A stretch of 64,000 bases of DNA from DASYDU01 sp050248495 (GTDB lineage Bacteria > Planctomycetota > Planctomycetia > Pirellulales > Lacipirellulaceae): the NCBI GenBank assembly GCA_050248495.1, contig JBFWSG010000030.1, forward strand, positions 1 through 64,000. Reading direction: 5' to 3'. The translations under genes were made by a program, and so were the position numbers. The notes beneath the pieces were generated by a model. It had not been told where the DNA came from, did no database searches, and saw only the letters and a list, made by a program, of their open reading frames with translations. Below, piece after piece: positions 26,825-36,033 of this stretch; the first letter of the stretch is position 1; each line of letters begins with the position of its first letter.

Positions 26825-26947
26825 GGCATTCTCCGCTCAATACGTCCGTTCTCTTTCGGGCACTCGCTCCGCCGCGGCCAAAGGCGTATACTCGGCCTGA
26901 ACGAGTGTAGTCAGTGGTCCGTCGATTGTTGTCAATAAATCGAACGC

Positions 26948-28012
26948 ATGTCGAGCGACGCCGGTTATTTTGATTATGAGCTGCCGCGAGAACTCGTGGC
27001 ACAGGAGCCGCTACGCAACCGGGTCGACGCGCGACTGATGGTGGTGGACCGCGGGCGGCAGGCGATCGAGCATTTTCACGTCCGCGATTTGCCGGAATTA
27101 CTGCACGCCGGTGACCGCCTGGTGCTCAACGATACGAAAGTGATTCCAGCCCAGCTCGTCGGCAAGCGGATTCCCAGCGGGGGGCACTGGCAAGGGTTGT
27201 ATTTGCAATCGACGCCCGATGGTCACTGGAAGATTTTGTGCAAGACGCGTGGCCGGCTGAAACCGGGCGATGCCGTGACGCTCGTCGACGCGGAAGGCCG
27301 CGCCAGCGAAAGGCTCTGGCTGATCGAATCGCTCCCCGAAGGCCAATGGCTCGCCCACCCGGAGTCGGACGAGCCGGTCGAGACGCTGCTGGAGCGTTTG
27401 GGCCGCGTGCCATTGCCGCCCTACATCCGCGGCGGCAAGATGGTCGACTCCGACGTGGCGAATTATCAGACCGTGTTCGCACGCGTGCCGGGCGCAGTGG
27501 CCGCACCGACCGCCGGCCTGCACTTTACCAAGGATTTGCTGCGGACGATGACGCAGCGCGGCGTGGAGCTCTCGGCCGTGACGCTGCACGTGGGGCTCGG
27601 CACTTTCCGCCCGATTGCGACCGATTCGCTCGACGAGCACGTGATGCACCGCGAATGGGGCGAGCTTGGCACAAAGGCCGTAACGGAGCTCAACGCCACG
27701 CGGCAGGCTGGCAAGCGGCTCATTTCCGTGGGCACGACGGTGACTCGGGTGTTGGAGACCGCCGTGCGGGCACCGGGGGCATCGCGCGACAACTTCGTGC
27801 CTTGGAGCGGTGAGACGGACCTCTTCATCCGCCCGCCCTTCGAGTTCCAAGCGATCGACGCCCTCGTCACGAATTTCCACTTCCCGCGGACAACGCTGTT
27901 GGTGCTGGTGGCGACGTTTGCCGGGCGCGACCTCATCGAGCGGGCTTATAAAGAAGCAATCGCCGAAGAGTACCGCTTCTACAGCTACGGCGACGCGATG
28001 CTGATTCTGTAG
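26948..28012 (+). CDS. queA: S-adenosylmethionine:tRNA ribosyltransferase-isomerase QueA
   Basis: 354 aa. YELPRELVAQEPLRNRVDARLMVVDR, VLNDTKVIPAQLVGKR, VAAPTAGLHFT, VTLHVGLGTFRP and TNFHFPRTTLLVLVATFAG are conserved QueA blocks; the full length is present. It transfers the ribosyl of SAM to make epoxyqueuosine in tRNA anticodons. The stop codon and the last nine sense codons belong to a 76-base segment that is repeated 3 kb downstream (31009-31084). Confidence 0.95.
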   Translation: MSSDAGYFDYELPRELVAQEPLRNRVDARLMVVDRGRQAIEHFHVRDLPELLHAGDRLVLNDTKVIPAQLVGKRIPSGGHWQGLYLQSTPDGHWKILCKTRGRLKPGDAVTLVDAEGRASERLWLIESLPEGQWLAHPESDEPVETLLERLGRVPLPPYIRGGKMVDSDVANYQTVFARVPGAVAAPTAGLHFTKDLLRTMTQRGVELSAVTLHVGLGTFRPIATDSLDEHVMHREWGELGTKAVTELNATRQAGKRLISVGTTVTRVLETAVRAPGASRDNFVPWSGETDLFIRPPFEFQAIDALVTNFHFPRTTLLVLVATFAGRDLIERAYKEAIAEEYRFYSYGDAMLIL

Positions 28013-28058
28013 CCGCGCCGAACGGATTCACCACGGAGTTCACCGAGGGCACGGAGAA
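27983..28058 (+). repeat. queA-tail direct repeat, copy 1 (native)
   Basis: Covers the last codons of queA and 46 bases beyond. Copy 2 is at 31009-31084. The first 31 bases and the last 32 bases are identical between copies; the 13 bases between them differ almost completely. The distal part is a near-tandem 9-base-period sequence around CACNGAG. Confidence 0.9.
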
Positions 28059-28260
28059 GTTAGCCAAGGCCCGCAGCTGCCCGCGGGATCGTCGGAAATA
28101 ATGTCGCTTTGTGTCCTCGAATCAAGTTTGTTGCTTTGTGCGCACACGCGAGCTTCGATAGTCGCAATGCTCTCTTGAGTGTAGCCACGCACTATATTTA
28201 AAAGCTGCGACTGATTGGGGTCCAATCGCCTAGCGCGTAAACCCTTACGGGAAACTCAAC

Positions 28261-29616
28261 ATGAGTTTGCTATTGGCAGCATTGATTTCGGCGGTCGCAG
28301 CTAGCGGAAGCGCCGCCGTACCGGTCGGGGCTACTATCCTAGATTCGGACATTGTCTGGGACTTTTGGAATCCCAATAGCGCCGTCATTTCGTCTGACGG
28401 CAGCCAAATCGCCTACATCAGCAAGGGCGCTCTGTGGCGATGCGCCGTCGATCATGGACCGCCGGCAAAGCTCGCCGATTTGCCTCGGACTTCCACGGCA
28501 TACATGGCTATGCCCGAGTTCGACTATGCTCGGACAAATTTCAAACGAATCCGCCAAACGCTGGGCAATGCTGTTTACAACGAGTCGATTGCCCGAGAAG
28601 AAGTGCGAATTTATAGCCTAGCGTGGATGCCGTCGCAGAGTGGAGCGGTTTACACTTTGTTCACTCGGCGCGACCTCGACGCAATCTACGATGTGCAGCA
28701 GGTGTCGCAGTCGGGAACTGAAGCGCAAGTCGCCAGAATCGAGCGAAACAAATGGGCCGAACCGCGCGAATTCGCGAGATTCTTTGTCGACGGCGATTTC
28801 AAACATGTCATTGCGTGGTCTGAGAACACACCTCTCATCTGGAGCGTTGCCCATGGCCGGCCTCAAGCGACGTGCTTTGATCTCTTGGTCCCCTCCGCGA
28901 ATAGTTCGAAGTATCTCGGAGTCGAGATCGACACACGGCAATTTGTGCTGGTCGATGAAGATTTTGCGATTGTGAAGCGATACGACGTGTTCGCGCCGAC
29001 GGGGATGCTCTGCGACCTTATGTGGTCCCCCGACGAGCGATTTGCCATTTTTCGTCGGAAGCATAGCCATCCGTCGGAAAGGTGGGATGGCTTCCGAGTC
29101 GAATTGAGCACCGCGAAGAAGCGCCCGCTGGAAGGCAATTTTTTCACCGATGAGTTTCGTTTCACCGGGCATGGCGGCGAGGCGCTGAGAATGGGAATTA
29201 AGGGCGTCTGGTACCACTATGCGGACAACATTCGTGGCGGCTTCTTGGAGATAATCCCAGAAGATGATCGTCCGACACAAATGATTGCTGAATTCCTACG
29301 CGACCCCAAGTCCACATCTCTCAAAGAAATGAACGAGCGCCCTCCCTATCCAATGCCGTTTGCCAATCCCGATGCATCGCTTTTTGCGATGGCGTTTCCC
29401 CGCGGAGTCGATCAAGGACCGGGCTACGAGTACTTTCTGATTGATCGCAGGGGCGAGAGATGGCCGCTGCCTGGATCGAATCAGCAGCAGTATATCGCCC
29501 CCTATTTTGTGGTCGGATTTGCGGATGGCGGCCAGCGAATCATTGCGCACGACCAATCGGAGTTGTTCTCGTTACCCGTATCCAGCATCTTGCGACCGAA
29601 CGAGAGAGCAGAATGA
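28261..29616 (+). CDS. Exported beta-propeller-like protein, paralogue 1
   Basis: 451 aa with a signal peptide (MSLLLAALISAVAASGSAA). Repeated blade-like segments such as AVISSDGSQIAYISKGALWRC, LIWSVAHGRPQATCF and LMWSPDERFAIFRR suggest a WD40/PD40-type propeller; the whole family is unknown to me. It is about 30-40% identical by eye to the next gene (shared: ILDSDI, DGSQIAY/DGNWIAY, SPDERF/SPDEKF, FTGHGGE/FTGRGGE). It ends in ATGA overlapping paralogue 2. The pair lies between two copies of the queA tail and is less GC-rich than its neighbours, so lateral origin is possible. Confidence 0.75.
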   Translation: MSLLLAALISAVAASGSAAVPVGATILDSDIVWDFWNPNSAVISSDGSQIAYISKGALWRCAVDHGPPAKLADLPRTSTAYMAMPEFDYARTNFKRIRQTLGNAVYNESIAREEVRIYSLAWMPSQSGAVYTLFTRRDLDAIYDVQQVSQSGTEAQVARIERNKWAEPREFARFFVDGDFKHVIAWSENTPLIWSVAHGRPQATCFDLLVPSANSSKYLGVEIDTRQFVLVDEDFAIVKRYDVFAPTGMLCDLMWSPDERFAIFRRKHSHPSERWDGFRVELSTAKKRPLEGNFFTDEFRFTGHGGEALRMGIKGVWYHYADNIRGGFLEIIPEDDRPTQMIAEFLRDPKSTSLKEMNERPPYPMPFANPDASLFAMAFPRGVDQGPGYEYFLIDRRGERWPLPGSNQQQYIAPYFVVGFADGGQRIIAHDQSELFSLPVSSILRPNERAE

Positions 29617-31010
29617 TGCGGCGATTTGTGTTCGCATTGATCGTGTCAGCGTGCACCTGCGCGATTACGTGCGAAGCGCCGGGTGACGGCATCGGGGTAC
29701 CTAATGGTTCGCAAGTCCTCGACTCTGATATTTTGTTCTATAGCCGGCCTTATCCAACGATTTCGCCCGACGGCAACTGGATTGCCTACGTGAGCAAAGG
29801 CTTTGTGACGGTGTGCAATGTCAAGGCACCGCAACCTAGGCGGATCCAGGAAGTCCCATATTCGTGGACCTGGCCGCATTTGAAAGCGCCAGAAGGTGTG
29901 TCACAAGGCACTTTGGCCTTCGCATCGTTGCCGCGAGGACTCGATCGGGAGCAGTATCAGTCCATGCTCGCACAAGTCACGAATGAGATCAGCGGCTTCA
30001 ATTGGAGTAGCGACAGCCGCGGATTCGTGTTTGCCGTCTCGCGATTCGATCAAGAGCGGAAAGACATGAAGTACGACGTGTACTTCGGCTCGACGGAGGG
30101 CGACGTACTTGACCTTGCGCGCTCGGCTGAAAGTCCGGACACTCGACGCGTTTCGTTTGGAATACTGACGCGGGATGGACGATTTCTGGTATCCGCAGAC
30201 ACGCGGTATGTGCACCGTGACCGCCGCCCTCTCATTTGGGACCTGCGGAGCGACCGGCCGCGCGCGGCCTGTTTCCTTTATTTGACGCCGTCGTCGACGA
30301 GCGATCGTTGGCTCGGAATCGAAAAGGATAGTCGACAACTTGTGGTCGTCGACAATCAGTTTCAGGTCATTCAACGCTATGACGAATTCGTGCCCGACCG
30401 TTCTTGGGGGTTTCGGCTCGAATGGTCACCGGACGAGAAGTTTGTCTTGTGGCGAAACCAGATTGGCTTTGACCACTTCAGCAACTGGGAAGGGTTTCGG
30501 CTCGATCTGAAGACGGGAGCAAAACGCGAAATCGACGGACGGTTTATGAGCGAAGAGATTGCGTTCACCGGGCGCGGCGGAGAGTTTTATCGATGCGGTC
30601 AAACGGGCGCAAAAACGCGTGGCTACGACACCGTCGTTGGTGCTCACCTGACAATTTTGCCGGATGGCGATGCAGCGGACATCGAGGTGTGGAGAATTGT
30701 CGTCGATCCCGATGGGAAGATGCCAGGCGCGCTTACCAATCGGCCCGGTGATCCACCCGTGCACTATGATCCGACTACCGACATGTTTGCGATTGGTTTG
30801 CCGCGCCGCGCAGGCCAGCGATCGGGCTTTGTGTGGCACCTGATGAACCGCGAGGGCCGGTCTTGGCAAATCCCTGGGCCAGATAATGGCGAATACCATT
30901 CACCGTTCGAACTGGTGGGCTTTGCAGACGAAGGCCGGTTGCTCGTTGCCCATAATGACAAGCAGCTCTTCAGCTTTCCGGTTTCTTCGGTGACCGCGCC
31001 GGAAGAATAG
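29613..31010 (+). CDS. Exported beta-propeller-like protein, paralogue 2
   Basis: 465 aa; ATG at 29613 overlaps the stop of paralogue 1, so translation is probably coupled. Signal peptide MMRRFVFALIVSACTCAITC with Cys residues at its end, a possible but not classical lipobox. Propeller-like segments (YPTISPDGNWIAYVSKG, LIWDLRSDRPRAACF, LEWSPDEKFVLWR) align with paralogue 1 along the full length. Its stop codon TAG is formed at the junction with the repeated queA tail: the T is unique, the AG is the first two bases of the repeat. Compared with paralogue 1 the C-terminus is only a few residues shorter, so little seems lost. Function unknown. Confidence 0.75.
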   Translation: MMRRFVFALIVSACTCAITCEAPGDGIGVPNGSQVLDSDILFYSRPYPTISPDGNWIAYVSKGFVTVCNVKAPQPRRIQEVPYSWTWPHLKAPEGVSQGTLAFASLPRGLDREQYQSMLAQVTNEISGFNWSSDSRGFVFAVSRFDQERKDMKYDVYFGSTEGDVLDLARSAESPDTRRVSFGILTRDGRFLVSADTRYVHRDRRPLIWDLRSDRPRAACFLYLTPSSTSDRWLGIEKDSRQLVVVDNQFQVIQRYDEFVPDRSWGFRLEWSPDEKFVLWRNQIGFDHFSNWEGFRLDLKTGAKREIDGRFMSEEIAFTGRGGEFYRCGQTGAKTRGYDTVVGAHLTILPDGDAADIEVWRIVVDPDGKMPGALTNRPGDPPVHYDPTTDMFAIGLPRRAGQRSGFVWHLMNREGRSWQIPGPDNGEYHSPFELVGFADEGRLLVAHNDKQLFSFPVSSVTAPEE

Positions 31011-31084
31011 CTACGGCGACGCGATGCTGATTCTGTAGCGTTGCGGATATATTTCACCACGGAGTTCACCGAGGGCACGGAGAA
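31009..31084 (+). repeat. queA-tail direct repeat, copy 2
   Basis: Repeats the queA 3' end, stop codon and following DNA, but is not attached to any queA reading frame. Together with copy 1 it brackets the two-paralogue cassette. Confidence 0.9.
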
Positions 31085-31102
31085 CTGATCGCATACAATC
31101 GG

Positions 31103-33169
31103 TCACGGTGTTGAGCCGGTAAGTGTTTGAACACTCCATAGCAAAACGGTTCCATCCCAGCTCGTCGAAGCCAATAGTTTGCCATCCGGTGAGAAGTCGA
31201 CGTAGCTGACACGATCGATGTGGCCATCGAATCTCCGCAATTCTTCTCCCGTTTCGACGTTCCATATTCGCACGGAGTTGTCGGCCGCGCCGGTAGCGAG
31301 CAATCGGCCGTCCGGGGAGAACGCAAACGAGACCTCAGAAAATCGTTCGAGCGAATTGTCGCCGAACTTTAGCGGGCGCGGCGGCTTGAGCGTCGAGGTA
31401 TCATGTAACACGGACTCGAGTTTCGATCTGCCGTCGGATTCGACGCGTCGCTCATAAGCCAGAGTTCGACCATCCGGACTCAGCGCGAGCGGCCGCCCGG
31501 GTTCGCCATCGCAACCGCTGGCCTCCCAGCTCGCAAGTAAATCGCCGTTTTGCAGATCCCAGAGAAGGACGTTTCCAGTGCGCGTTGCTACCCGTTTTCC
31601 ATCAGGGAAGCGCACCAATCCGCGAACACGGTCCTGATGCCCGTCGGCGTCGATCGGCTGAGGAAGGCTGCGCAGCAACCTGGCGTCGTCGAGTCGGAAC
31701 ATCTGCAGGTCGCCGAGTTGACTTCCTGCGAGCAGCTTTCGGTCGTCGGTCGAATATACAAGCGAGGTGATCGTCGGGCCTGTAACGCGCGGCGGGGCAA
31801 GATTTGGCTGAATTGTTCGGATCTTGCTGCCGTCGCCGGCGCTCCACAAAGCAACCGTCTGCCCGCCCGTCGCCAAAGTCGAGCAATCCCGAGAAAATGC
31901 TACTGCTCTTGTTTTCTCATCCGCTGCCAATTCATGGCGCAGCTTGCAGGACGCAACATCGAACAGCTGAACGCCCCGATCACCATAGCCACAGATCGCA
32001 AGCGATTTGCCGTCCGGCGAAAAGTCGGCCGACTGGAGCCGACGGCGCCAGGTGCCCTCGAACAGTGTCTCGCGGCCCGATTTCACATCATAAATGCGAA
32101 TGGTCGGCCCGACGGCGACGATGGCTGTCCGGCCGTCGGGAGAAAAAACCACTGGCCCCGGGCGTTCATTCCCCGACCACGAAATGCTGAATACGACTTG
32201 CCCCGACGTGGTGTCCCACACATTCATCGGTGCATGAAAGTCTCCCGCCGCGACCAGCCGCGTGCCGTCCGGCGAGAGCGCGACCTGGCCGGGGCGATTG
32301 AGCTGTCGGCCGTCTGCAACTTGAAAGCGGCGAATTAGCTCGCGCTTGGCGACGTCCATCAGACGCACTTCCCGGTACTCGGCCATTGCCAGCCGGGTGC
32401 CGTCGGCGGAGAAGGCGCACGACGTAATATGATCTCCTAGCGTACTGGCCGACTGCCCCGTATTGGGTCCGAACAGATGAACGGTTTGGTCTTTGCCATC
32501 TGCCAGTGCAAGCCATCGACCATCTACCGCTAGCGCAAATGACGTGGGTTGATGACCTTTTGGCTGGGATGTCCGTATGAAGCGAGACTGGTTTCCAGTC
32601 GCGGTATCGATGAAGCGAACCGTCGTGGTCCACGGATACATCGGCATGCCGCGTCGATCCACGACGCGGCACTCTACTGCCATCCAAGTTCCATCTGGCC
32701 CAAAGGCAATTCGACCAAGCGGCTGATCCTGCGCTGGCTCAGTACCTTCAACACGAACTTCGCATTTTAAGGCCCCGGTATCGAGGTTCCAAAAGCGGAT
32801 GGAATTGTCTCCCGTTTTGCCGGCCGTCGCCAGCAACCGGTTGTCGGGCGAAATGGCGATTTGTTGATCGCGCGATGAGATCTCGTGAAGTTTGCGGCCG
32901 GTCCGGCTGTCCCACACGCAAATTGGCTCCGAGTTATTTCGAGCGGCCGAGACGAGGACGCGTCCATCCGGTGAAACAGCAAGAGCACCCACTTCCGATG
33001 AATGCCGCAACCGTACTGTGCCAATCCGTGCTACGGCGCCAGGCGGCAGTGGGTCGCCGACGTCGTCGAAACTGGCGTCAATCTGCGCGAAAGCAGCCAG
33101 CCCGTCGGCCGCTAGCAGCGCCAGCACCAAGCAACCGAGCGACAGCAGAACGTACCGGGATGGATGCAT
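31103..33169 (-). CDS. Exported WD40-repeat protein
   Basis: 688 aa. Signal segment (YVLLSLGCLVLALLAADGLAAFA), then WD40-type blades through the whole length, recognisable by FSPDG(R/K) and (I/L)WD/W motifs: ALAVSPDGRVLVSAA, CAFSADGTRLAMA, VVFSPDGRTAIVA, ADFSPDGKSLAICG, FAFSPDGRLLATGAADNSVRIWNVETGEELRRFDGH, VDFSPDGKLLASTSWDGTVLLWS. At least ten blades suggest two propellers. Likely a periplasmic or surface interaction scaffold. It is convergent with the propeller paralogue pair; only the last two blades are canonical eukaryote-like WD40. The partner is unknown. Confidence 0.85.
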   Translation of the reverse strand: MHPSRYVLLSLGCLVLALLAADGLAAFAQIDASFDDVGDPLPPGAVARIGTVRLRHSSEVGALAVSPDGRVLVSAARNNSEPICVWDSRTGRKLHEISSRDQQIAISPDNRLLATAGKTGDNSIRFWNLDTGALKCEVRVEGTEPAQDQPLGRIAFGPDGTWMAVECRVVDRRGMPMYPWTTTVRFIDTATGNQSRFIRTSQPKGHQPTSFALAVDGRWLALADGKDQTVHLFGPNTGQSASTLGDHITSCAFSADGTRLAMAEYREVRLMDVAKRELIRRFQVADGRQLNRPGQVALSPDGTRLVAAGDFHAPMNVWDTTSGQVVFSISWSGNERPGPVVFSPDGRTAIVAVGPTIRIYDVKSGRETLFEGTWRRRLQSADFSPDGKSLAICGYGDRGVQLFDVASCKLRHELAADEKTRAVAFSRDCSTLATGGQTVALWSAGDGSKIRTIQPNLAPPRVTGPTITSLVYSTDDRKLLAGSQLGDLQMFRLDDARLLRSLPQPIDADGHQDRVRGLVRFPDGKRVATRTGNVLLWDLQNGDLLASWEASGCDGEPGRPLALSPDGRTLAYERRVESDGRSKLESVLHDTSTLKPPRPLKFGDNSLERFSEVSFAFSPDGRLLATGAADNSVRIWNVETGEELRRFDGHIDRVSYVDFSPDGKLLASTSWDGTVLLWSVQTLTGSTP

Positions 33170-33445
33170 CTATTCCGAACACCTCGCGCGACAGTGATAG
33201 CGATCGATGCAGGACTCGATCTTAAACAAATCTCGCAGCGAAGTTAGATTTATATTGCTTAGGCGTCCGCTGTCCGCGGCAAAATTGTATGCGGGAGCGG
33301 CGTCGTGAAGCGGAATGGTTGACCCGAGTATTTTGGGGTAGCCCTGGCACATATTGGATGTCGGTGACAGCGTAAGTTGTGCCGATGAAGGAGATAGGGC
33401 CGTGGTGGTTGGCTGCGGCGACGCTGCTCGTTTGGAGTTCGCGAC

Positions 33446-35122
33446 ATGGAGGTCGTGTCTCGCCGCTGGTTGATGTTGGTCGCGGCCGCGTGCGTGTTCG
33501 GGATCTATCTCTATCAACTCGTGCTGCCGACGCCGCTGTTGGACCCCGACGAGGGGCTGCACGCCTCGATCGCGCAGGAGATGGTCGAGCGCGGTGACTA
33601 CCTGGTGCCGCGGTTTTGCGGCGTACCGTTTCGGGACAAGCCGATCGTGTTCTTTCTGGCCGAGGCCGCGTCGCTGCGAATGTTCGGGATGAACGAAGTC
33701 GCCGTCCGCCTGCCGGGCGAGGCGTTCGTCCTCTTGGGCTGCCTGACGACGGCACTCTTGGCGTGGCGGCTGTTCGACGAGGAGGTGGCCTGGTATGCGC
33801 TGGTGGCGGCGCTGACGATGGTGCTGCCGATCATGCTGTCGCTTTCGCCGGCGCCCGATGTGGCGCTGTTGCCAGCGATCAATCTGCTCGCGCTGTGTTT
33901 TTGGGAAGAGCAATTGGCGCACGACCGGCGCACCCGCTACGCATGGCTTGCCGGAGGAGCGGTTGCTTTTGGCGTCGCGCTCTTGACGAAAGGGCTGATC
34001 GGCATCGCGGTGTTTTCGGTGGGCGTGGCGATGTACGTGGCGCTCACCCAGTCGTATTCCTGGCGACTAGTCGTCTCGTGCCTCGTCGTGGCGGCGATCG
34101 GCTCTGCGCTCGCGGCGCCCTGGTTCCTGGTGATGGAGCAGGCGAGCCCAGGTTACTTAAAATACTATTTCGTCGACAGGCATCTGCTTGGGTATGTGAC
34201 CGAAGGACAATTTCACGGTGAAGCGCCGTGGTATTACTACGCCGCGCCGGTGCTGGGTGGATCGATGCCCTGGCTGTTGTATGCGATCGCGCGTGTGGCC
34301 CAATTGCGATTCGACGCGTGGCGCTCGCGCGAAAGCCGCGGCACGGTGTTCTTGGCCTGCTGGTTCGTCGGCGGCCTGTGCTTTTTGACGTTTGCCAACT
34401 CGAAGCTGCTGACCTACGCCCTGCCCTTGTTTCCGCCGGTGGCGATTCTCGGCGGCGCGGCGTTCGCCCGGTTCTTCGGCGAATCGCTGGCGCCCGCGAT
34501 TCGCTGGGCGGTGACCCAAACATTTCGCCTGGCCTGCGCCTTTGGGGCGATCGGAGTGTTCGTGACGTTGCTGGTATTTGATGAATTCTTAAATGCGCCG
34601 TCGGTGACCGGGGCCTATGTGGGAGCGATAATCGCCGGTGTGGTGATTGCGGCGGCGCTGGTGATCTTCGAGCGCGGCAACCGCCGCCTGGCGTTTGCGG
34701 TTGGAATATTGTGGTTTCCGCTGTCGTTCGTCGCCTTGATCAACGGCCCGTTCCAGATGTTTGCCGAGCTCCACTCGCAACAGACGCTGGCCGAGGAGCT
34801 CACAGCCCGCGAACCGCTGCCCGACAAGGTCGTGATGATCGGTGAGCAGGCCGGCTCGGTGATGTTCTATTTGTCGCCGGAGGAACGCGAGTGGTTCCGC
34901 GCAGGACGACTCGGCAACGCATTTCGCACCGAGCTCGATCAATTGTCGAACCTACCGCCCAACAGCGTCGTGGTGATCGAAGACAAGGAGCTGGGCCGCA
35001 CTCAGTGGGTCGACGAAGTGCAATTGATCGACCCGACCGTCTCTGGTCGCTTTCATTTGTTTGACTCGGAGATGCTTCGTGTGGCGGAAGCGGCCGAAGC
35101 GGGCGCGTCCGGACAGAAGTAA
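33446..35122 (+). CDS. Glycosyltransferase family 39 (ArnT/PMT-like membrane enzyme)
   Basis: 558 aa with 10-12 membrane segments, opening with PTPLLDPDEGLHASIAQEMVERGDYLVPRF; the acidic residues of DPDEGLHA are the catalytic/metal loop of the family and FRDKPIVFFL follows as in ArnT. GT39/ArnT-type enzymes move sugars from a polyprenyl-phosphate carrier to lipids or proteins on the outer face of the inner membrane. The next gene, 5 bases downstream, encodes a dolichol-phosphate-mannose-synthase-like enzyme that would make such a polyprenyl-linked donor, so the pair forms a plausible two-step pathway. ATG at 33446 precedes the first helix. Confidence 0.9.
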   Translation: MEVVSRRWLMLVAAACVFGIYLYQLVLPTPLLDPDEGLHASIAQEMVERGDYLVPRFCGVPFRDKPIVFFLAEAASLRMFGMNEVAVRLPGEAFVLLGCLTTALLAWRLFDEEVAWYALVAALTMVLPIMLSLSPAPDVALLPAINLLALCFWEEQLAHDRRTRYAWLAGGAVAFGVALLTKGLIGIAVFSVGVAMYVALTQSYSWRLVVSCLVVAAIGSALAAPWFLVMEQASPGYLKYYFVDRHLLGYVTEGQFHGEAPWYYYAAPVLGGSMPWLLYAIARVAQLRFDAWRSRESRGTVFLACWFVGGLCFLTFANSKLLTYALPLFPPVAILGGAAFARFFGESLAPAIRWAVTQTFRLACAFGAIGVFVTLLVFDEFLNAPSVTGAYVGAIIAGVVIAAALVIFERGNRRLAFAVGILWFPLSFVALINGPFQMFAELHSQQTLAEELTAREPLPDKVVMIGEQAGSVMFYLSPEEREWFRAGRLGNAFRTELDQLSNLPPNSVVVIEDKELGRTQWVDEVQLIDPTVSGRFHLFDSEMLRVAEAAEAGASGQK

Positions 35123-35127
35123 TTATC

Positions 35128-35898
35128 ATGACGGAAGTCTCGGTAATTATTCCGACATACCAAGAGCGCGACAATCTGGCTCGGCTGCTGCCGGCGGTGC
35201 TGCGCGTACTCTACGACGCGCGACTCTCGGGAGAAATCATCGTTGTCGATGACGACAGCCGCGATGGCACGGAGAATCTCTGCTTCGTGTTAGGAACAGT
35301 AAAGCCGGTACGGCTGATCACACGGCGGGATGAACGGGGACTGGCCACGGCCGTCGTGCGCGGGCTGGAGGCGGCGAACGGCGAGGTTTGCGTGGTGATG
35401 GACGCTGATTTCTCGCATCCGCCGGAGGCCGTGCCGAAGCTCGTGGCGGCGATGCGCGACGGCCATTGCGAGATGGCGATCGGCAGCCGCTATGTCACCG
35501 GCGGGGCCGTTGACGAGCATTGGGGCTGGTTTCGCCGGGCCAATTCGCGCGTGGCAACGCTGCTGGCGCGTGGGCTCACGAAGATCTCCGACCCGATGGC
35601 GGGTTTTTTCGCGATTCGCAAATCTACCGTCGAGCGCGCCGGCCAGCTGCGACCTCTCGGCTATAAGATCGCGCTGGAACTAATCGTACGGTGCGATTGC
35701 CGCCGCGTGGTCGAAGTGCCGATTCTGTTCCAGGATCGCGCGGCGGGGGAGAGCAAAATGTCAGTACAACAGCAATGGCTGTATCTGCGGCACCTTACGC
35801 GACTATACGGCGCACGATTCGCCGCTCTGCGGCAGCGCGCTGCTACTGCTGCCACCATTGGCAATGAGCCGAGCAACCCCGAGCGGCGTGCGGCCTGA
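35128..35898 (+). CDS. Polyprenyl-phosphate glycosyltransferase (GT2, DPM1-like)
   Basis: 256 aa, GT-A fold. VSVIIPTYQERDNL and IIVVDDDSRDGT bind the nucleotide; VVMDADFSHPPE carries the DxD-type metal site; IGSRYVTGG and SDPMAGFFAIRKS match dolichol-phosphate mannosyltransferases. No C-terminal membrane helices, so it resembles the soluble DPM1 type. It makes a polyprenyl-phosphate sugar in the cytoplasm, probably the donor for the GT39 enzyme encoded 5 bases upstream. The last 25 residues are Ala/Arg-rich. Confidence 0.92.
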   Translation: MTEVSVIIPTYQERDNLARLLPAVLRVLYDARLSGEIIVVDDDSRDGTENLCFVLGTVKPVRLITRRDERGLATAVVRGLEAANGEVCVVMDADFSHPPEAVPKLVAAMRDGHCEMAIGSRYVTGGAVDEHWGWFRRANSRVATLLARGLTKISDPMAGFFAIRKSTVERAGQLRPLGYKIALELIVRCDCRRVVEVPILFQDRAAGESKMSVQQQWLYLRHLTRLYGARFAALRQRAATAATIGNEPSNPERRAA

Positions 35899-36033
35899 TT
35901 CCAATCAACTTCCAAAGGGCTACCGGCGCCGTCGGCGCTAGCCGAACAACGCGGCGCCGAGCGCGCTTCGCTGCGCCTCGTTGCACTCGGCGGTGCGGTT
36001 AAACGCCAGAGGCTTCGCTTTGCGAAGGCTGGA

